Notes: a model not told the origin generated them from the sequence alone. 64,000 nucleotides of DNA from Candidatus Dormiibacterota bacterium (GCA_003153505.1 PLZA01000046.1:47314-111313); one strand, 5' to 3'; positions 53,908 through 63,676 are shown, numbered from the stretch's first letter. Numbers and translations: made by a program.

Positions 53908-56012
53908 AGCGTGGCGCTCCAGGCGTCAAGCTGCGCGCCGACCAGCCGCTCGACGGTCACGAGAAGGTCGGTCTGCCTGAAGTCACCCTTGACGATGTAC
54001 GCATCGGCCCCCGCTTCGAGACCACGGAGGCGCTCCTCCGGCGCAGCCAGGGCCGACACCAGGACCACGGGCAGCGACTTGAGTTTCGCGTCGCCGCGAA
54101 TTCGCTCAGTCAGCTCGATGCCATCGATCCCCGGCATCTCGATGTCACTCACCAGGAGATCGGATCCCTGAGCCTGGAGCACGCTCCACGCCTCGAGCCC
54201 GTCGGGGACGACGGTCACGTCGTACCCCGCCGACTGAAGGATGCTCCGCTCCAGCGTCCGCGTCGTCAGCGAATCATCGGCGACAAGCACACGCGGACGC
54301 GCCGCCACGACGGTGCGAGCCCCGAGACGCACTCCCGGGATCTCACCCTTGGCCAGCAGCGCGCTTCGAACGAGCTCGCCCGGATCCACCACGAGCACCA
54401 CTTCGCCGGAACCCAGGGTTGCTGCGCCTGCAAGATTCGGCGTCGGGGGAAAGAAGGGCGGAAACGCCTTCACCACCAGATCCAGCTCACCGCGGATCTG
54501 GTCGCCGGCGACAGCCACCAGGCCGGATGGCGACTCGAAGACGAAGGTCGGAAGCCGGTCCGCCCCCTCCACCTCGCACCGGCCGAGCACAGCCGCGAGG
54601 TGGAAGAACCCTGCCGCGCGTCCATCGATCTCGATCGCCGGACGACCTTCGACCGAGCGCACCGCAGCGCGCTCGACAGCCACGATTCGCGTGATCGAGC
54701 GGATGGGGATCGCATACGTCACGGATCCGGCGGCGAGGAGAAAGCAGCGCGTGGTTGCGAGCGTGAGCGGTACCGTGATCGTGAACCGCGTTCCGTGGCC
54801 GGAAGCCGCGCCGTCCACCAGCACCGAGCCGCGCAGCCGATCGATCCCCTGACGAACGATGGCAAGGCCGAGACCCCTGCCGGAAATCTCGCTGACCGCG
54901 TCCTTCGTCGAGAAGCCACTTTTGAAAAGGAGTTCGTTCAACTCCGCAGCCGAGGCTCGTTCGGCGTCCTCAGGTGACAGGAGGCGGAGCTGTACCGCCC
55001 TTCGCGCGATCCCGGCGTGGTCGATCCCGGGGCCGTCGTCCTGAAGCGTGATGACGACCTGACTGCCCTTCGCCGTCGCCGCCAGCTGCACCGTGGCTGA
55101 CGCCGGTTTCCCCGCAGCCGCCCGCTGCTCGGGGGTCTCCACGCCATGGTCGATGGCGTTCCGAAGCAGATGCATCAGGGGATCTTGGAGGTCACCGACG
55201 ATGGCTCGATCGAGCTCCGTCTCTTCACCGGTGACGTCGAGAATCACCTGTTTGCCTGCCTGAAGCGCGACGTCGCGGACCATGCGTTCGAAGGAGAGGA
55301 AAAGCGGCCTGATGGGCATCATGCGAAGCCCTCGCACGTCATCATCGAGGGCCTGGATGTGGCGATGGGTCTCGATACGGAGACCGGCCAGCGCGCGGAC
55401 TGAGACCTGCAAGCGCTCGTGGAAATCGATCCTTTCACGTTGCGGAGCCGCGACGGAGCCGGCGTGGTGATCGACGCGCGCGGCCATCGTCAGATCCCTC
55501 GACAATTTCGAGAGCCCGGTCAGCACCTCGTCGCGGGCCTGCTCGGCGACAATGAGACTCCCTAGGTCCTCCATCAGCCCGTCGAGACGCTGGGTGGTGA
55601 TTCGAACGCTGCCGGCCGTCGGCGGTCCGATCGACGCGATCTCGGGATCAGCGTGCACATCGGCGTCAGCGGTAGCGTCTCCCCCGTCCCCGGCGATTGT
55701 CGCTCGCAGGCGGTCGAGGCTCTCGAACCACGCCGCGACCGTCGCTGGCGAAACGGACGTTGCGCCACGAGACACGGCGAGCTGATCCTCGAAGACGTGG
55801 GCTGCAGCCTCGGTGGTGATCACGCCGACTGCGCGCGCCGCGCCCTTGACGCTATGCACCTCGCGATAGATCAACTCGATCTGCGTCGCCACGGGAACCG
55901 TCAGGCGACTCTGTTCGAGGTCGAGCAGCAGGCGCGTCAGCGCTTCGAGCCGTTCCTTCGATTCGGCGCTGTACGTCGCCGCCAACTCGCGCGCCAGCGC
56001 CTCTTCGTCCAT
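53904..56012 (-). CDS. cheA: CheA-REC hybrid kinase (WspE-like)
   Basis: A 702-residue protein. P1 has the phospho-His H53 in YREVHSVKGAARAVG. There is no CheY-binding P2. P3 and the kinase P4 follow, with LMHLLRNAIDHGVETPEQRA and DDGPGIDHAG and GRGLGLAIVRQ. P5 (CheW-like) spans about 430-555. A C-terminal REC has Asp in LLVSDIEMPGIDG and Lys in YIVKGD. P1 without P2 plus a fused REC is the WspE/FrzE layout of alternative chemosensory systems rather than flagellar ones. It lies between the receptor and CheB genes. Confidence 0.94.
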   Translation of the reverse strand: MDEEALARELAATYSAESKERLEALTRLLLDLEQSRLTVPVATQIELIYREVHSVKGAARAVGVITTEAAAHVFEDQLAVSRGATSVSPATVAAWFESLDRLRATIAGDGGDATADADVHADPEIASIGPPTAGSVRITTQRLDGLMEDLGSLIVAEQARDEVLTGLSKLSRDLTMAARVDHHAGSVAAPQRERIDFHERLQVSVRALAGLRIETHRHIQALDDDVRGLRMMPIRPLFLSFERMVRDVALQAGKQVILDVTGEETELDRAIVGDLQDPLMHLLRNAIDHGVETPEQRAAAGKPASATVQLAATAKGSQVVITLQDDGPGIDHAGIARRAVQLRLLSPEDAERASAAELNELLFKSGFSTKDAVSEISGRGLGLAIVRQGIDRLRGSVLVDGAASGHGTRFTITVPLTLATTRCFLLAAGSVTYAIPIRSITRIVAVERAAVRSVEGRPAIEIDGRAAGFFHLAAVLGRCEVEGADRLPTFVFESPSGLVAVAGDQIRGELDLVVKAFPPFFPPTPNLAGAATLGSGEVVLVVDPGELVRSALLAKGEIPGVRLGARTVVAARPRVLVADDSLTTRTLERSILQSAGYDVTVVPDGLEAWSVLQAQGSDLLVSDIEMPGIDGIELTERIRGDAKLKSLPVVLVSALAAPEERLRGLEAGADAYIVKGDFRQTDLLVTVERLVGAQLDAWSATL

Positions 56013-56018
56013 GGTCGC

Positions 56019-57818
56019 TTAGAGGACGTACGAGTCGGCCAGCTCGGTCATCCGAGCGCTGAGCTCGTTCATATCCTGGGCTGATTTCTGTGTCTGCCGG
56101 GAGCCGCTCAGGGCCTGGATGGTGGCCTGGTTGATGTCGGCCATCGCCGCGGCGATCTGCTCAATCCCGATTGTCTGTTGCTTCACCGAGAGCTCAATCT
56201 GCTCGGCCGCCGACGACGCGCTCCGGATGGTCGTCGAGAGTGCAAGGATTGCCGCGCCCGCCCTGTCGACCGTCGCCGCGCCCGCCGCAACGCCCTTGAT
56301 GCCCTCCTCGGTGACCATGACCGACGTGTCCGTCGCCGACTGAATGTCGCTCAGCAGCTGGCGCACATCGGCGGTCGCCGCCTTGGACTGCTCGGAGAGA
56401 TTGCGAACCTCTGACGCGACAACGGCGAACCCCTTGCCGTGCTCGCCGGCACGCGCCGCCTCGATGGATGCGTTCAGGGCCAGCAGGTTGGACTGCTCGG
56501 CCAGATCGTTGACCGTTGCGATGATGTCGCCGATCCGCTGGCTCTGCTGGCTCAGGGCGAGGATGTTCTGCGCGATCGTCTCGACGCGGGTCCGGATCCC
56601 CACCATGCTGTCGACCGAGGATGTGACCGACGCCTGTCCCTCTTCGGTCGCCCTCACGGATTCTCGGGACATCTCGGCGACCTTCGCCGAGCGTTCCGAT
56701 GTCTGCTCGATGGTGGCGCGGATCTCGTTGATGGTCGCCGTCGTCTGCTGGATGGCCGCGGCCTGCTCGGCGGCACCGGCGGCCTGGTCGCTACTCGCCG
56801 CAAGGATTTCAGCAGTCGACGAGCTGAGATCGCCGGTGGCGCTCTTGGTCCGCTCGGCAAGCTCGCGCAGGTTCGTGGTCATCTTGTTGAGGTTCTCGCC
56901 CAGGACGCGAAGGCTGCCATTGCCGGTAATCTCCAGGGTTCCGCTGAGATTCCGGTTCGCCACCACCTCGACGAAGGCGATGTATCTGGCGACCGTGGTT
57001 TCGAGCTCTTCACGCGTCGTTCGCTCGCGATCGCTCAGCTCGCGCAGCGAGGTGACCATCGCGTTGATGCCGGCCGAGAGCACCCCGATCTCGTCTTTTC
57101 GTTCCAATCTCGGCGGATCGACGATCTCGCCTGCACCGATCCTTTCGGCGGCTCCGGTCAGCCTCTTGAGTGGTGAGGAGATGCTCCGCGAGATGAGCGC
57201 TCCCGCGGCGATCGTCAGGATGATTGCGAGCGCGAAAACGACTGCGATGATGATGCGCGCCGCCCCCGCCGCAGCCACCGACTGCGCGTTGAGAGTTCCC
57301 ACGTACGCGTTGATCCGGCTCTGCATCGACGCGGTGGTTACCCGAACGGCGCCGAACTGGGACTTCCCATCGTCGACGTTCTTCGCCGCCTTCACTTCGC
57401 CGACAGCGCCCGACCGCACGAGCGAGATCTGTGACACGAAGTAGGACTGCAGTGACGCGATCTGGCGCGAGAGGGTCGCCGTCAAGGCCGTCAGGTCGGG
57501 GACGTGAGGAGCAGACTGGTTGAGCGTTGTCAGAACGGTGGGGATGGCTGCAGCGCCCGCGGTGTACGGCTCGAGGAGCGTGGTGTCGGCAGCTCCACCG
57601 CCAATGCCGGAGATGATGAATCCGCGCACACCGGTTTGCTCGTTGAGGAGCTGAGTCACGATGTCCTGACTTGCCACCTGCGCTGCGAATCCATCCGCTG
57701 TGACACTGCTTGATGCTCGCTCCATCTGTGCGATCTCTATGAACGTGGTCACTGCGATGACCAGCATCATCAGGATCGGTGTGACGTAGCCGGCCATGAT
57801 CCGCGCAAAAATCTTCAT
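56019..57818 (-). CDS. Methyl-accepting chemotaxis-type receptor
   Basis: A 599-residue receptor. TM1 (about 9-29) and TM2 (about 192-212) flank an outside helical domain of about 160 residues, with [15 protein letters not shown] as in CHASE3-type sensors. A HAMP domain ([20 protein letters not shown]) and a linker precede the signalling hairpin with tip [34 protein letters not shown]. It should sit in the membrane and control CheA through CheW. ATG at 57818 follows GGAGG and the upstream CheW stop; the longer frame to 57932 is antisense-like. Confidence 0.93.
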   Translation of the reverse strand: MKIFARIMAGYVTPILMMLVIAVTTFIEIAQMERASSSVTADGFAAQVASQDIVTQLLNEQTGVRGFIISGIGGGAADTTLLEPYTAGAAAIPTVLTTLNQSAPHVPDLTALTATLSRQIASLQSYFVSQISLVRSGAVGEVKAAKNVDDGKSQFGAVRVTTASMQSRINAYVGTLNAQSVAAAGAARIIIAVVFALAIILTIAAGALISRSISSPLKRLTGAAERIGAGEIVDPPRLERKDEIGVLSAGINAMVTSLRELSDRERTTREELETTVARYIAFVEVVANRNLSGTLEITGNGSLRVLGENLNKMTTNLRELAERTKSATGDLSSSTAEILAASSDQAAGAAEQAAAIQQTTATINEIRATIEQTSERSAKVAEMSRESVRATEEGQASVTSSVDSMVGIRTRVETIAQNILALSQQSQRIGDIIATVNDLAEQSNLLALNASIEAARAGEHGKGFAVVASEVRNLSEQSKAATADVRQLLSDIQSATDTSVMVTEEGIKGVAAGAATVDRAGAAILALSTTIRSASSAAEQIELSVKQQTIGIEQIAAAMADINQATIQALSGSRQTQKSAQDMNELSARMTELADSYVL

Positions 57819-57828
57819 CGACAAGTCT

Positions 57829-58368
57829 TCAGGCCTCCAACTCGGGGGTGTCAGGGATGGCCGCTCCGCGCGCGGCCTGGACGAACTCATTGAGATCGAT
57901 GACTCCGGTGAGGTCCGACGTCCGTCCGCCAACGCACGCCACTCCCTCCGAATGGCCCCAGTGGAGCTCGTCTAACTCGACTCGGATCAGACCGTCGACG
58001 CGGTCGGCCCAGAGCCCGAGCGCCCCACCCTCGGTGGCAACGACGAGGATTGGATGTATCCCAGCCGGCCGCGGCCCGCGCACTCCGAGCAGCGAACGCG
58101 GGTCAAGCACCGGCATCAGCGCGCCGCGCACGTTGGCGAGACCGACGAAGGGTTGTGGAACACCCGGGACCGCGGTCACCATGGCCGTCATCACGACCTC
58201 GCGCAGAGCCGAGATCGGGATCGCGAACAGCTCCTCACCGACGGCGAACCGCAACATATCCTCGCCGGGACTGGATGCAGCCTCGAGCGGCAGAGCGAGG
58301 ACTCTCGCCCGTCCGAGCAGGATCTGCTCAAAGTCTTGCTGCAACTCAAGCCCTTGCAGGCTCTGCAT
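57829..58368 (-). CDS. CheW-domain scaffold protein 1
   Basis: A 179-residue protein with one CheW domain (about 36-165): [57 protein letters not shown]. It links receptor and CheA in the array. An extra N-terminal stretch ([21 protein letters not shown]) may be an adaptor for CheR or the receptor. ATG at 58368 overlaps the 3' end of cheR by 23 bp. Confidence 0.92.
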   Translation of the reverse strand: MQSLQGLELQQDFEQILLGRARVLALPLEAASSPGEDMLRFAVGEELFAIPISALREVVMTAMVTAVPGVPQPFVGLANVRGALMPVLDPRSLLGVRGPRPAGIHPILVVATEGGALGLWADRVDGLIRVELDELHWGHSEGVACVGGRTSDLTGVIDLNEFVQAARGAAIPDTPELEA

Positions 58369-59665
58369 CGGCGGTGGGGATCGCGTCGCGAAGACGGTTC
58401 GCGGTGCGGATCGAGCGCCGAGCGCCCGGCATATCCCCGTTGAGGTGCAGTTGCTGCCCGAGGCTGTAGTGGGCAGCGGCAAAGTTCGGCTCGAGGTAGA
58501 CCGCCTTCCTCAGCATGTCGACGGCTCGGTCGTGGTCCTGTTGCTCGCTGTGAATGGAACCGAGCAGGAAGTACGCCTGAGCCGATATGGGCTCCAGGTC
58601 GCGAGCCCGGAGGCACCAGTCGATGGCGGCGTCATGCTGGCCGGCGTCGGCCGCGACTCTGGCGTTGTGCAGGCAACTCACAGCGTCGTGCAGCACGGGA
58701 GGAGGCGCCGGCTGGTTCGCTCGCTCCCGTTTCGGGTTCGCACCCGGATGAACGGGGTGACGCTCTGATCGCGGTTGACCCGGTGGGACCAGCACCTCAC
58801 CGGCGGGCCGGCGAAAGCTCGTCGCCTGATCGGCCCTGATCTGCTCGAAGTCCCGTAACAACGCTGCCCACGGATCAGACGGTCCGACGATCAGGCTCGC
58901 GCCCGGCCGCAGCGCGTCATGGAGATGGCCGGCCGCCATCCTGGCGCCGGCTGCCGAGAAATACAGAAGAACGTTTCGGCACAGGATCACGTCGAAGCTC
59001 GAGGCCCAGCCCTCCTTGATCTCATCGAGGAGGTTGTGTGTGGCGAACGTGACCATCCGTCGGACATCCTCGTTGACAACGAAGCGGTCTCCGTGCGAGG
59101 TGAAGCAGGACTCCTTCATGCCGTGCATGGGTTCGCGAAACGACCAGTTCCCATAACGGCCGGTGATCGCTCCTGCGACTGCATTCGAATTGACGTCCGT
59201 CGCGAGGACGAGGATGTTCCACCGTCTCCAATCCGGCACCAACTCCCGTACCAGGATGGCCAGCGAATAGGCCTCCTCGCCGGTTGAGCAGGCGGCACTC
59301 CACAGCCGGAGCCAGGGTGCCGACGCCTGCCGTCGCTCGAGGATCAGCGGTTCCAGGATGTCGTGGCGGAGATGAGCGAACTGGGCCTCATGGCGGAAGA
59401 AGTAGGTCTCGCCCACGGTGACGTGATTGATGATTGCCACCCAGGCCGCTTCCGTCATCGTCTCGCTTTGCAAGCGACCGAACAGTTGCCACCAGTCGGT
59501 GCAGCCCGACGCCTGGAGCACGCGCTCCAGCCGCGCCCGATCGTCGCCGCGCTCCGGATGGCGGATCTCGATCCCGAGCCGCGCTCGCACGAGAGCGTCG
59601 ACCTGTTCCAACCCGGCGACGGACAGGACGGATTCTTGCGCTGCTCTAGACGCGATCAACCTCAT
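58346..59665 (-). CDS. cheR: CheR methyltransferase with TPR tail (WspC-like)
   Basis: A 439-residue CheR. The N-terminal helical CheR domain has NHVTVGETYFFRHEAQFAHL. The SAM-binding domain has LRLWSAACSTGEEAYSLAIL, ATDVNSNAVAGA and FDVILCRNVLLYF. After a disordered Pro/Arg linker, two or three TPR-like units follow (HDAAIDWCLRARDLEPISA, RAVDMLRKAVYLEPNFAAAH). The TPR tail is the mark of WspC-type CheR. It methylates receptor glutamates using S-adenosylmethionine. ATG at 59665 overlaps the preceding CheW stop by 20 bp; the frame is open to 59710. Confidence 0.93.
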   Translation of the reverse strand: MRLIASRAAQESVLSVAGLEQVDALVRARLGIEIRHPERGDDRARLERVLQASGCTDWWQLFGRLQSETMTEAAWVAIINHVTVGETYFFRHEAQFAHLRHDILEPLILERRQASAPWLRLWSAACSTGEEAYSLAILVRELVPDWRRWNILVLATDVNSNAVAGAITGRYGNWSFREPMHGMKESCFTSHGDRFVVNEDVRRMVTFATHNLLDEIKEGWASSFDVILCRNVLLYFSAAGARMAAGHLHDALRPGASLIVGPSDPWAALLRDFEQIRADQATSFRRPAGEVLVPPGQPRSERHPVHPGANPKRERANQPAPPPVLHDAVSCLHNARVAADAGQHDAAIDWCLRARDLEPISAQAYFLLGSIHSEQQDHDRAVDMLRKAVYLEPNFAAAHYSLGQQLHLNGDMPGARRSIRTANRLRDAIPTADAEPARA

Positions 59666-60101
59666 CCTCCCCGACGGTGCGGATGCTTCGCCTGGGCAGC
59701 GGACGGGCATCGACCAGGGCGTCGACGTCGAGCACCATGCGAAGCCGATCGGCGTCCTGGACGAGACCTAGAACCAGGCCGCTCCTCGACTCGGCTCCTG
59801 ACGACGGCTGCAATGACGTTCGCACCAGGCCCTCAACCCGGTCGCAGCGGGCGGCGAGCCGTCCACTCGCGCATGTCAGCACCAAGAGGTGTTGGTCGGG
59901 TCGGATTCCGACAGGCCCGCATCCCAGCAGACAGTGGAGGTCGACGACCGGTACCGCTGTCCCGTGAAGGTCGATTGCGCCGAGCATGTGACTTGCGTAT
60001 TCGGGCTGCGGAGTCACGCCTGGCATGGCGAGCACCTCGTCGACCTGAGTGAGGTCGATGGCGCAAAAGAGGTCGGCGACCGCGAACGTGACCATGTCCA
60101 T
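59646..60101 (-). CDS. CheW-domain scaffold protein 2
   Basis: A 151-residue single-domain CheW: MVTFAVADLFCAIDLTQVDEV, MLGAIDLHGTAVPVVDLHC, LLVLTCASGRLAARCDRVEG. It is the first gene of the cluster, as two CheW genes flanking cheR are in Wsp loci. ATG at 60101 (or 60095) gives a normal CheW length; the frame is open to 60263, which would add 54 residues without motif. No convincing ribosome site decides it. Confidence 0.85.
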   Translation of the reverse strand: MDMVTFAVADLFCAIDLTQVDEVLAMPGVTPQPEYASHMLGAIDLHGTAVPVVDLHCLLGCGPVGIRPDQHLLVLTCASGRLAARCDRVEGLVRTSLQPSSGAESRSGLVLGLVQDADRLRMVLDVDALVDARPLPRRSIRTVGEDEVDRV

Positions 60102-60833
60102 CGTCGCTGGCCTGATCTGCGTAAGCGCCCGGTTCTCGATGTGCGCCGGATCCGGTTCTTCGATCTGCGCTGCGCGCGCACGAAGTCGTACCGTTGGCGC
60201 CGCGCCAGGTCGAACGTGCTCTATCGGGTCGTGGCTGCCGGCGCTACCGCGCGAGTTGATCACGTCTTCTCAGCAGCGAAGGAGCGCTCGACCCAATCCT
60301 CGGCTACGTCGCCGCGCCTTAGGCACTGATCGTCGACGACCGATCCGCGAGGGTCAACCCGGCCTTTCATGACGACCAAGCATCGATCTACGGCGATCTG
60401 AAACCCATCACACCAGAGTCCTGAGGCCGTTACGAACGCCAACGCACCGCGAAGCATCCGTGATCAGGGATCCCGTTTGAAGCCCGGGGCCAACGTCTGG
60501 TCATGGGCGACCCTCTGACTTTGGCTGAGTGATGTCCCCTCACGTGGTGTAGATCCGGGGTGGTGACCCCAGGGCTGCCGTCGAGGTAGACAAAGAAGGC
60601 CACCGCGGAGTTCTCCTTGGAAGCTCTAACTCAAAAGAGGAGGTGAGCAGGATCTGAGCACTCCTCGACGAAGAGCTGGCCGAGTTCCGGGAGCGCCCCC
60701 TCAGACGAGCCGCATCTGAACCGCCTGTGAGGATATGGAGGTCCCGCTACAACGTCATCTTTGACGACGCGGCATTCGACACAACGCTGCTTCCCTAGCC
60801 CGGGATGCCACGACCCACCCTCGAGTTCCGCGC
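60102..60833. other. Upstream region of the signalling cluster without a recognisable gene
   Basis: About 730 bp. It should contain the promoter of the minus-strand signalling operon. Short frames give no motif. No terminator or operator was identified. Confidence 0.45.
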
Positions 60834-61370
60834 CTACGGCTCGGGTGTCGGAGTAGGAGTTGGTGTCGGCGTTGGTGTTGGAGTAGGCGTGGGAGTCGGC
60901 CCCGACGAGCACCGAACCCAGAACATCTTGTGCTTCTGCGGATCCTGGACGAACTGCAACTTGAAGTGCAGTCCCTGGCTATTTACCGGCGCATCGCCGG
61001 CTGCTACGGCATTGGCCACCAATGTCTTGACGTTGATCACCTGGGTGATCTGGTCGCCACCCTGGCTGGTGTTGTAGCTCCATGTCGCCGAGTAGACCTG
61101 CTCGTGGGAACCGCTGGGCGACCACCCGTCGATGGTGAATGTGCCATTGCTGTCCGCAAGGCCATTGCCCCAGAGATTGATATCTGCGCACGCGAGGTGC
61201 GGATCCATCTCGTGGCCGGGTCCTGCGGGCTGACCGACGTTGTCCACCCAGACGTCGCCGGCGTTCTTGTCACCCTTGGAAGCGAGCGCCGGGCTTGCGC
61301 CGACGACCGTGGCCGATGTCGCCACACCGATGCCGATGGCAGTGGTGACCACCGCAATCCCCACCGCCAA
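60834..61370 (-). CDS. Secreted protein with Thr-Pro repeat tail
   Basis: A 178-residue exported protein. TTG at 61370 opens a hydrophobic signal (AVGIAVVTTAIGIGVATSAT) with a probable cleavage near ASPALASKGD. The middle domain (VDNVGQPAGPGHEMDPHLAC, GTFTIDGWSPSG) is beta-rich with two cysteines. It ends in about ten Thr-Pro dipeptides and then EP-stop. Such tails are flexible cell-wall spacers. Because the gene ends inside the repeat, it may have lost a following domain by slippage. The family is not recognised. Confidence 0.65.
   Translation of the reverse strand: MAVGIAVVTTAIGIGVATSATVVGASPALASKGDKNAGDVWVDNVGQPAGPGHEMDPHLACADINLWGNGLADSNGTFTIDGWSPSGSHEQVYSATWSYNTSQGGDQITQVINVKTLVANAVAAGDAPVNSQGLHFKLQFVQDPQKHKMFWVRCSSGPTPTPTPTPTPTPTPTPTPEP
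60841..60899. repeat. Hexanucleotide microsatellite in the Thr-Pro tail
   Basis: Imperfect tandem units of the GTTGGT/GTAGGA/GTCGGC type encode the Thr-Pro run on the minus strand. Third-position variation shows that the peptide, more than the DNA, is kept, though slippage can still change its length. Confidence 0.8.
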
Positions 61371-61610
61371 CCTGCGCCCTCGAGCGCGCGGCGTGGTCTT
61401 GGGCGGACACGTTTGGTCAGCTCGAGCCGTTCACGGTTTCGGTCTCAGAAGTCGCTGTCCACCGGCGGTCGCGCGAAACAGAGTGGTTTTGCTGGAAACG
61501 ACATCAATAAGGGAATAAGTACTAGTCCCTGCAAAGTGACTGATCCCCACGAGTTGGAATCGGCTGCAATTGAGTAATAATGGCTGCACTGCAGTGCAAT
61601 GGGCTGCGAA

Positions 61611-61657
61611 TCGGGGAGACAGGACTCGAACCTGCGACCCCTGGTCCCCCAGACTAG
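61611..61657 (-). other. tRNA-Pro(GGG) 3' half, probable attachment-site scar
   Basis: On the minus strand this reads as a tRNA from the anticodon arm to the discriminator: stem CTAGT/ACCAG (one mismatch) around loop CTGGGGG with anticodon GGG, a 5-nt variable loop, T arm GCAGG/CCTGT with loop TTCGAGT, then CTCCCCG and A. The D arm and 5' acceptor strand are missing: the sequence upstream does not fit. A tRNA 3' half starting at the anticodon is the typical footprint of integrase-mediated insertion. Confidence 0.8.
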
Positions 61658-61985
61658 TCCTCATTTCCCGATAACTGCTGAGTTCGATTTAGAGTGCTTT
61701 CGTCGGGAAATGGTTGGAATGACGACTAGAGCACGTGCGCTGGACTCCTATGGAATTCCGTCAACACGCACCCACGCGTACTGGGCATTGCTTCCCTCCC
61801 CCACCGCTCTGCACTTTGCGTTCATTCTGGCGGCCGTCGGGCGCGTCGAGCAACTGAAGCCCCTGGATCTGGTGACAGGAAACTCCTGTGGATGACGCCA
61901 CTGACCCTGCGGGCGCCTACCTGTCAACGCGAGCCTCGGGGGGCAAAAACCGGGCGACGCAAGGCAGCTACTTCCGTCTCTACCG
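61658..61985. other. Region without a recognisable gene beside the tRNA scar
   Basis: About 330 bp with lower GC than the chromosome and no convincing frame. It adjoins the tRNA 3' half and is likely part of the incoming or lost element. Confidence 0.4.
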
Positions 61986-62258
61986 CTAGATAGGCGGCTC
62001 GTCGCCCCAGGCCGCTGTCGCTACGCGATCCGCGTAGGCATGTCCAGCCGTGGCTCGGCGAACGTAAGGCGAAGCGATGTGGGCGGAGTCTGTCGTGCGG
62101 TAAATGAGGCGATCCCCCACCACCGTCCCGACGTAGCGACCGTCGGGCCCGAAGGCAAAGCCGCCGCGAAGCCTGGCAACGTGACCCGCGTGACTGACGA
62201 GGTCATCGCCGTCCACTCGCAGAGCCCTTCCCTGCTTCGTGTAGAGCATGTCAGGCAT
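61986..62258 (-). CDS. Small beta-rich hypothetical protein
   Basis: A 90-residue protein with short repeated beta-strand turns: LYTKQGRALRVDGDDLVSH, GHVARLRGGFAFGPDGRYV, GTVVGDRLIYRTTDSAHIA. This resembles four-fold beta-flower type proteins, though the match is by eye only. GAGGAGG lies 8 nt before ATG at 62258, a strong ribosome site that supports real expression. Function is unknown. Confidence 0.65.
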   Translation of the reverse strand: MPDMLYTKQGRALRVDGDDLVSHAGHVARLRGGFAFGPDGRYVGTVVGDRLIYRTTDSAHIASPYVRRATAGHAYADRVATAAWGDEPPI

Positions 62259-62310
62259 GATCACTGCCTCCTCTTCACAACCGATTCGCGAGTACTAGCA
62301 TGGGCTGCTG

Positions 62311-62946
62311 ATGACCTCGAAGGGGCGTAAAACTTGCGTCGCGCATCACGAGTTGCGATGGGCTAACCGCATGGTGGAGAATTCACTCACTCACGTTCGG
62401 CGAGTTCGTGTTCTGGCGCGAGGTGTGAAGTTCGTGGCGAAGGACCGCCCATACGAAAGCTTCGGTGACATCGATGGCTGGTCCGGCCCGACGAAGGCCG
62501 ATATCCGTAGCCAGAAACAGCACGACCAAATAGCTCAAGCGGCTCAGGCAACGGCTGACCGACTGCTGGCAGCTGGCTACCGTCCCTCCTATGCGGCGCT
62601 TGTACACACTGAAGCACTTCTGCGGCGTCTTCAAGAATACCCACCCCCTGAACTCATGCACTGGCGGCTCCGACTCTTTTGCGGTCACATGGTCGATCTT
62701 GCCGCGCATCCGGAGCATAAGACGATTCAAGCGGCGTTCACGTCGGCGCGCGACTGTCCGGAATGCGGCGCTGTGAGTCAAGTTATTGTCGCGGCCCTGC
62801 CACTCGGAATACGTGCTAACCCCAGGGCCAAGGCGACGAGGCCCATTCCAACGCCGCGAGTGAAGTCTGAGGTCGAACAGCTCAGAGAAGAGAACGCTCG
62901 GCTTCGCGAGGATCTCGCTCGACTTCGCGTTGAATTGCCCGGCTGA
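62311..62946 (+). CDS. Hypothetical protein with Cys/His zinc-like motif and coiled-coil tail
   Basis: A 211-residue protein, not recognised. The middle is helical and charged (SQKQHDQIAQAAQATADRLL). A likely metal site is formed by LRLFCGHMVDLAAHPEH and RDCPECGAVSQV (Cys, His, Cys-x-x-Cys). The end is a short coiled coil with heptad leucines (VEQLREENARLREDLARLRV), suggesting a dimer. ATG at 62311 is used without a clear ribosome site; a later start is possible. Confidence 0.55.
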   Translation: MTSKGRKTCVAHHELRWANRMVENSLTHVRRVRVLARGVKFVAKDRPYESFGDIDGWSGPTKADIRSQKQHDQIAQAAQATADRLLAAGYRPSYAALVHTEALLRRLQEYPPPELMHWRLRLFCGHMVDLAAHPEHKTIQAAFTSARDCPECGAVSQVIVAALPLGIRANPRAKATRPIPTPRVKSEVEQLREENARLREDLARLRVELPG

Positions 62947-63048
62947 GTTGCGATAGCCGCTTATGCGAGCCGACGCTGCGAGAGGCCTGGCATCGGGGAC
63001 GGACAGTGGGACCACTGCACCGTCGCGCTTGCTCTATGGCCGTGATCA

Positions 63049-63462
63049 TCAACTCTGTATCGGCAGGCGGCATGCCGCCGCGGGACAAGGATATGCCCTT
63101 TGGGTTTCGTCGAAGAGCGGGTCGATCCTCTTATAGACCGTGGGTTCGAGTCGGAGCGCGATCCGAGCCTCGGCGTAGCCCTCTGCGGCTCGATCGATTG
63201 CCTCGTTCAGACGAGCGCGGCGTACCTCCGGCGATCCGATTTGCAGTATCGCGCTCCGTTCCTTCACCTGATCCGATTGCGTTCCGGCGACCTGTAGGAG
63301 GCGTCGGAAGGTAGCTCGCACGCGATCCGCGCGAAGGTCGCGGAGATGCTGGACGTCTGCGTAGTACTGATTTCGTCGCAACGCCAGCGCGGAAATGATG
63401 GTCCCGATCACGCCGCCGCCCAAAAAGGTCGCTGCTACAAGGAGCCAATCCGTTGTGGTCAC
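63049..63462 (-). CDS. Single-span membrane protein with helical cytoplasmic domain
   Basis: A 137-residue protein. An N-terminal helix (WLLVAATFLGGGVIGTIISA) anchors it, followed by a charged alpha-helical domain (DLRADRVRATFRRLLQVAGT, RARLNEAIDRAAEGYAEAR). GTG at 63462 overlaps the TGA of the preceding zinc-ribbon-like frame (GTGA). Not recognised; it resembles small phage- or island-borne membrane proteins. Confidence 0.6.
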   Translation of the reverse strand: MTTTDWLLVAATFLGGGVIGTIISALALRRNQYYADVQHLRDLRADRVRATFRRLLQVAGTQSDQVKERSAILQIGSPEVRRARLNEAIDRAAEGYAEARIALRLEPTVYKRIDPLFDETQRAYPCPAAACRLPIQS

Positions 63463-63674
63463 CGCTCCGGAACCTTTGCTATGGGCTGTGGATCACCGCC
63501 CCGGACCTTCGCCGCGCATGGGGCGCAGAACAACGCCGAGCCGAACGCGTCCTCTCTCCGGACTGAGACAGAAACCGGCGCAGCGCCGCAGAAAGAGCAG
63601 CGTGGCCAGTCGACACCGGCGCCGGCGTAAGGTGAAAAGTAAAGGTCCGACCGCCTCTCGACCGCGGCAAGACG
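63459..63674 (-). pseudogene. ClpX-like zinc-ribbon frame without a start codon
   Basis: The frame reads DWPRCSFCGAAPVSVSVRRE, DAFGSALFCAPCAAKVRG: two C-x-x-C pairs about 23 residues apart, like the ClpX zinc-binding domain or a treble-clef ribbon. Its TGA overlaps the GTG of the next gene, which suggests coupling. No ATG, GTG or TTG exists in the frame after the preceding in-frame stop, so it is either a remnant, frameshifted at its 5' end, or starts at a rare codon. Confidence 0.4.
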
Positions 63675-63676
63675 GC

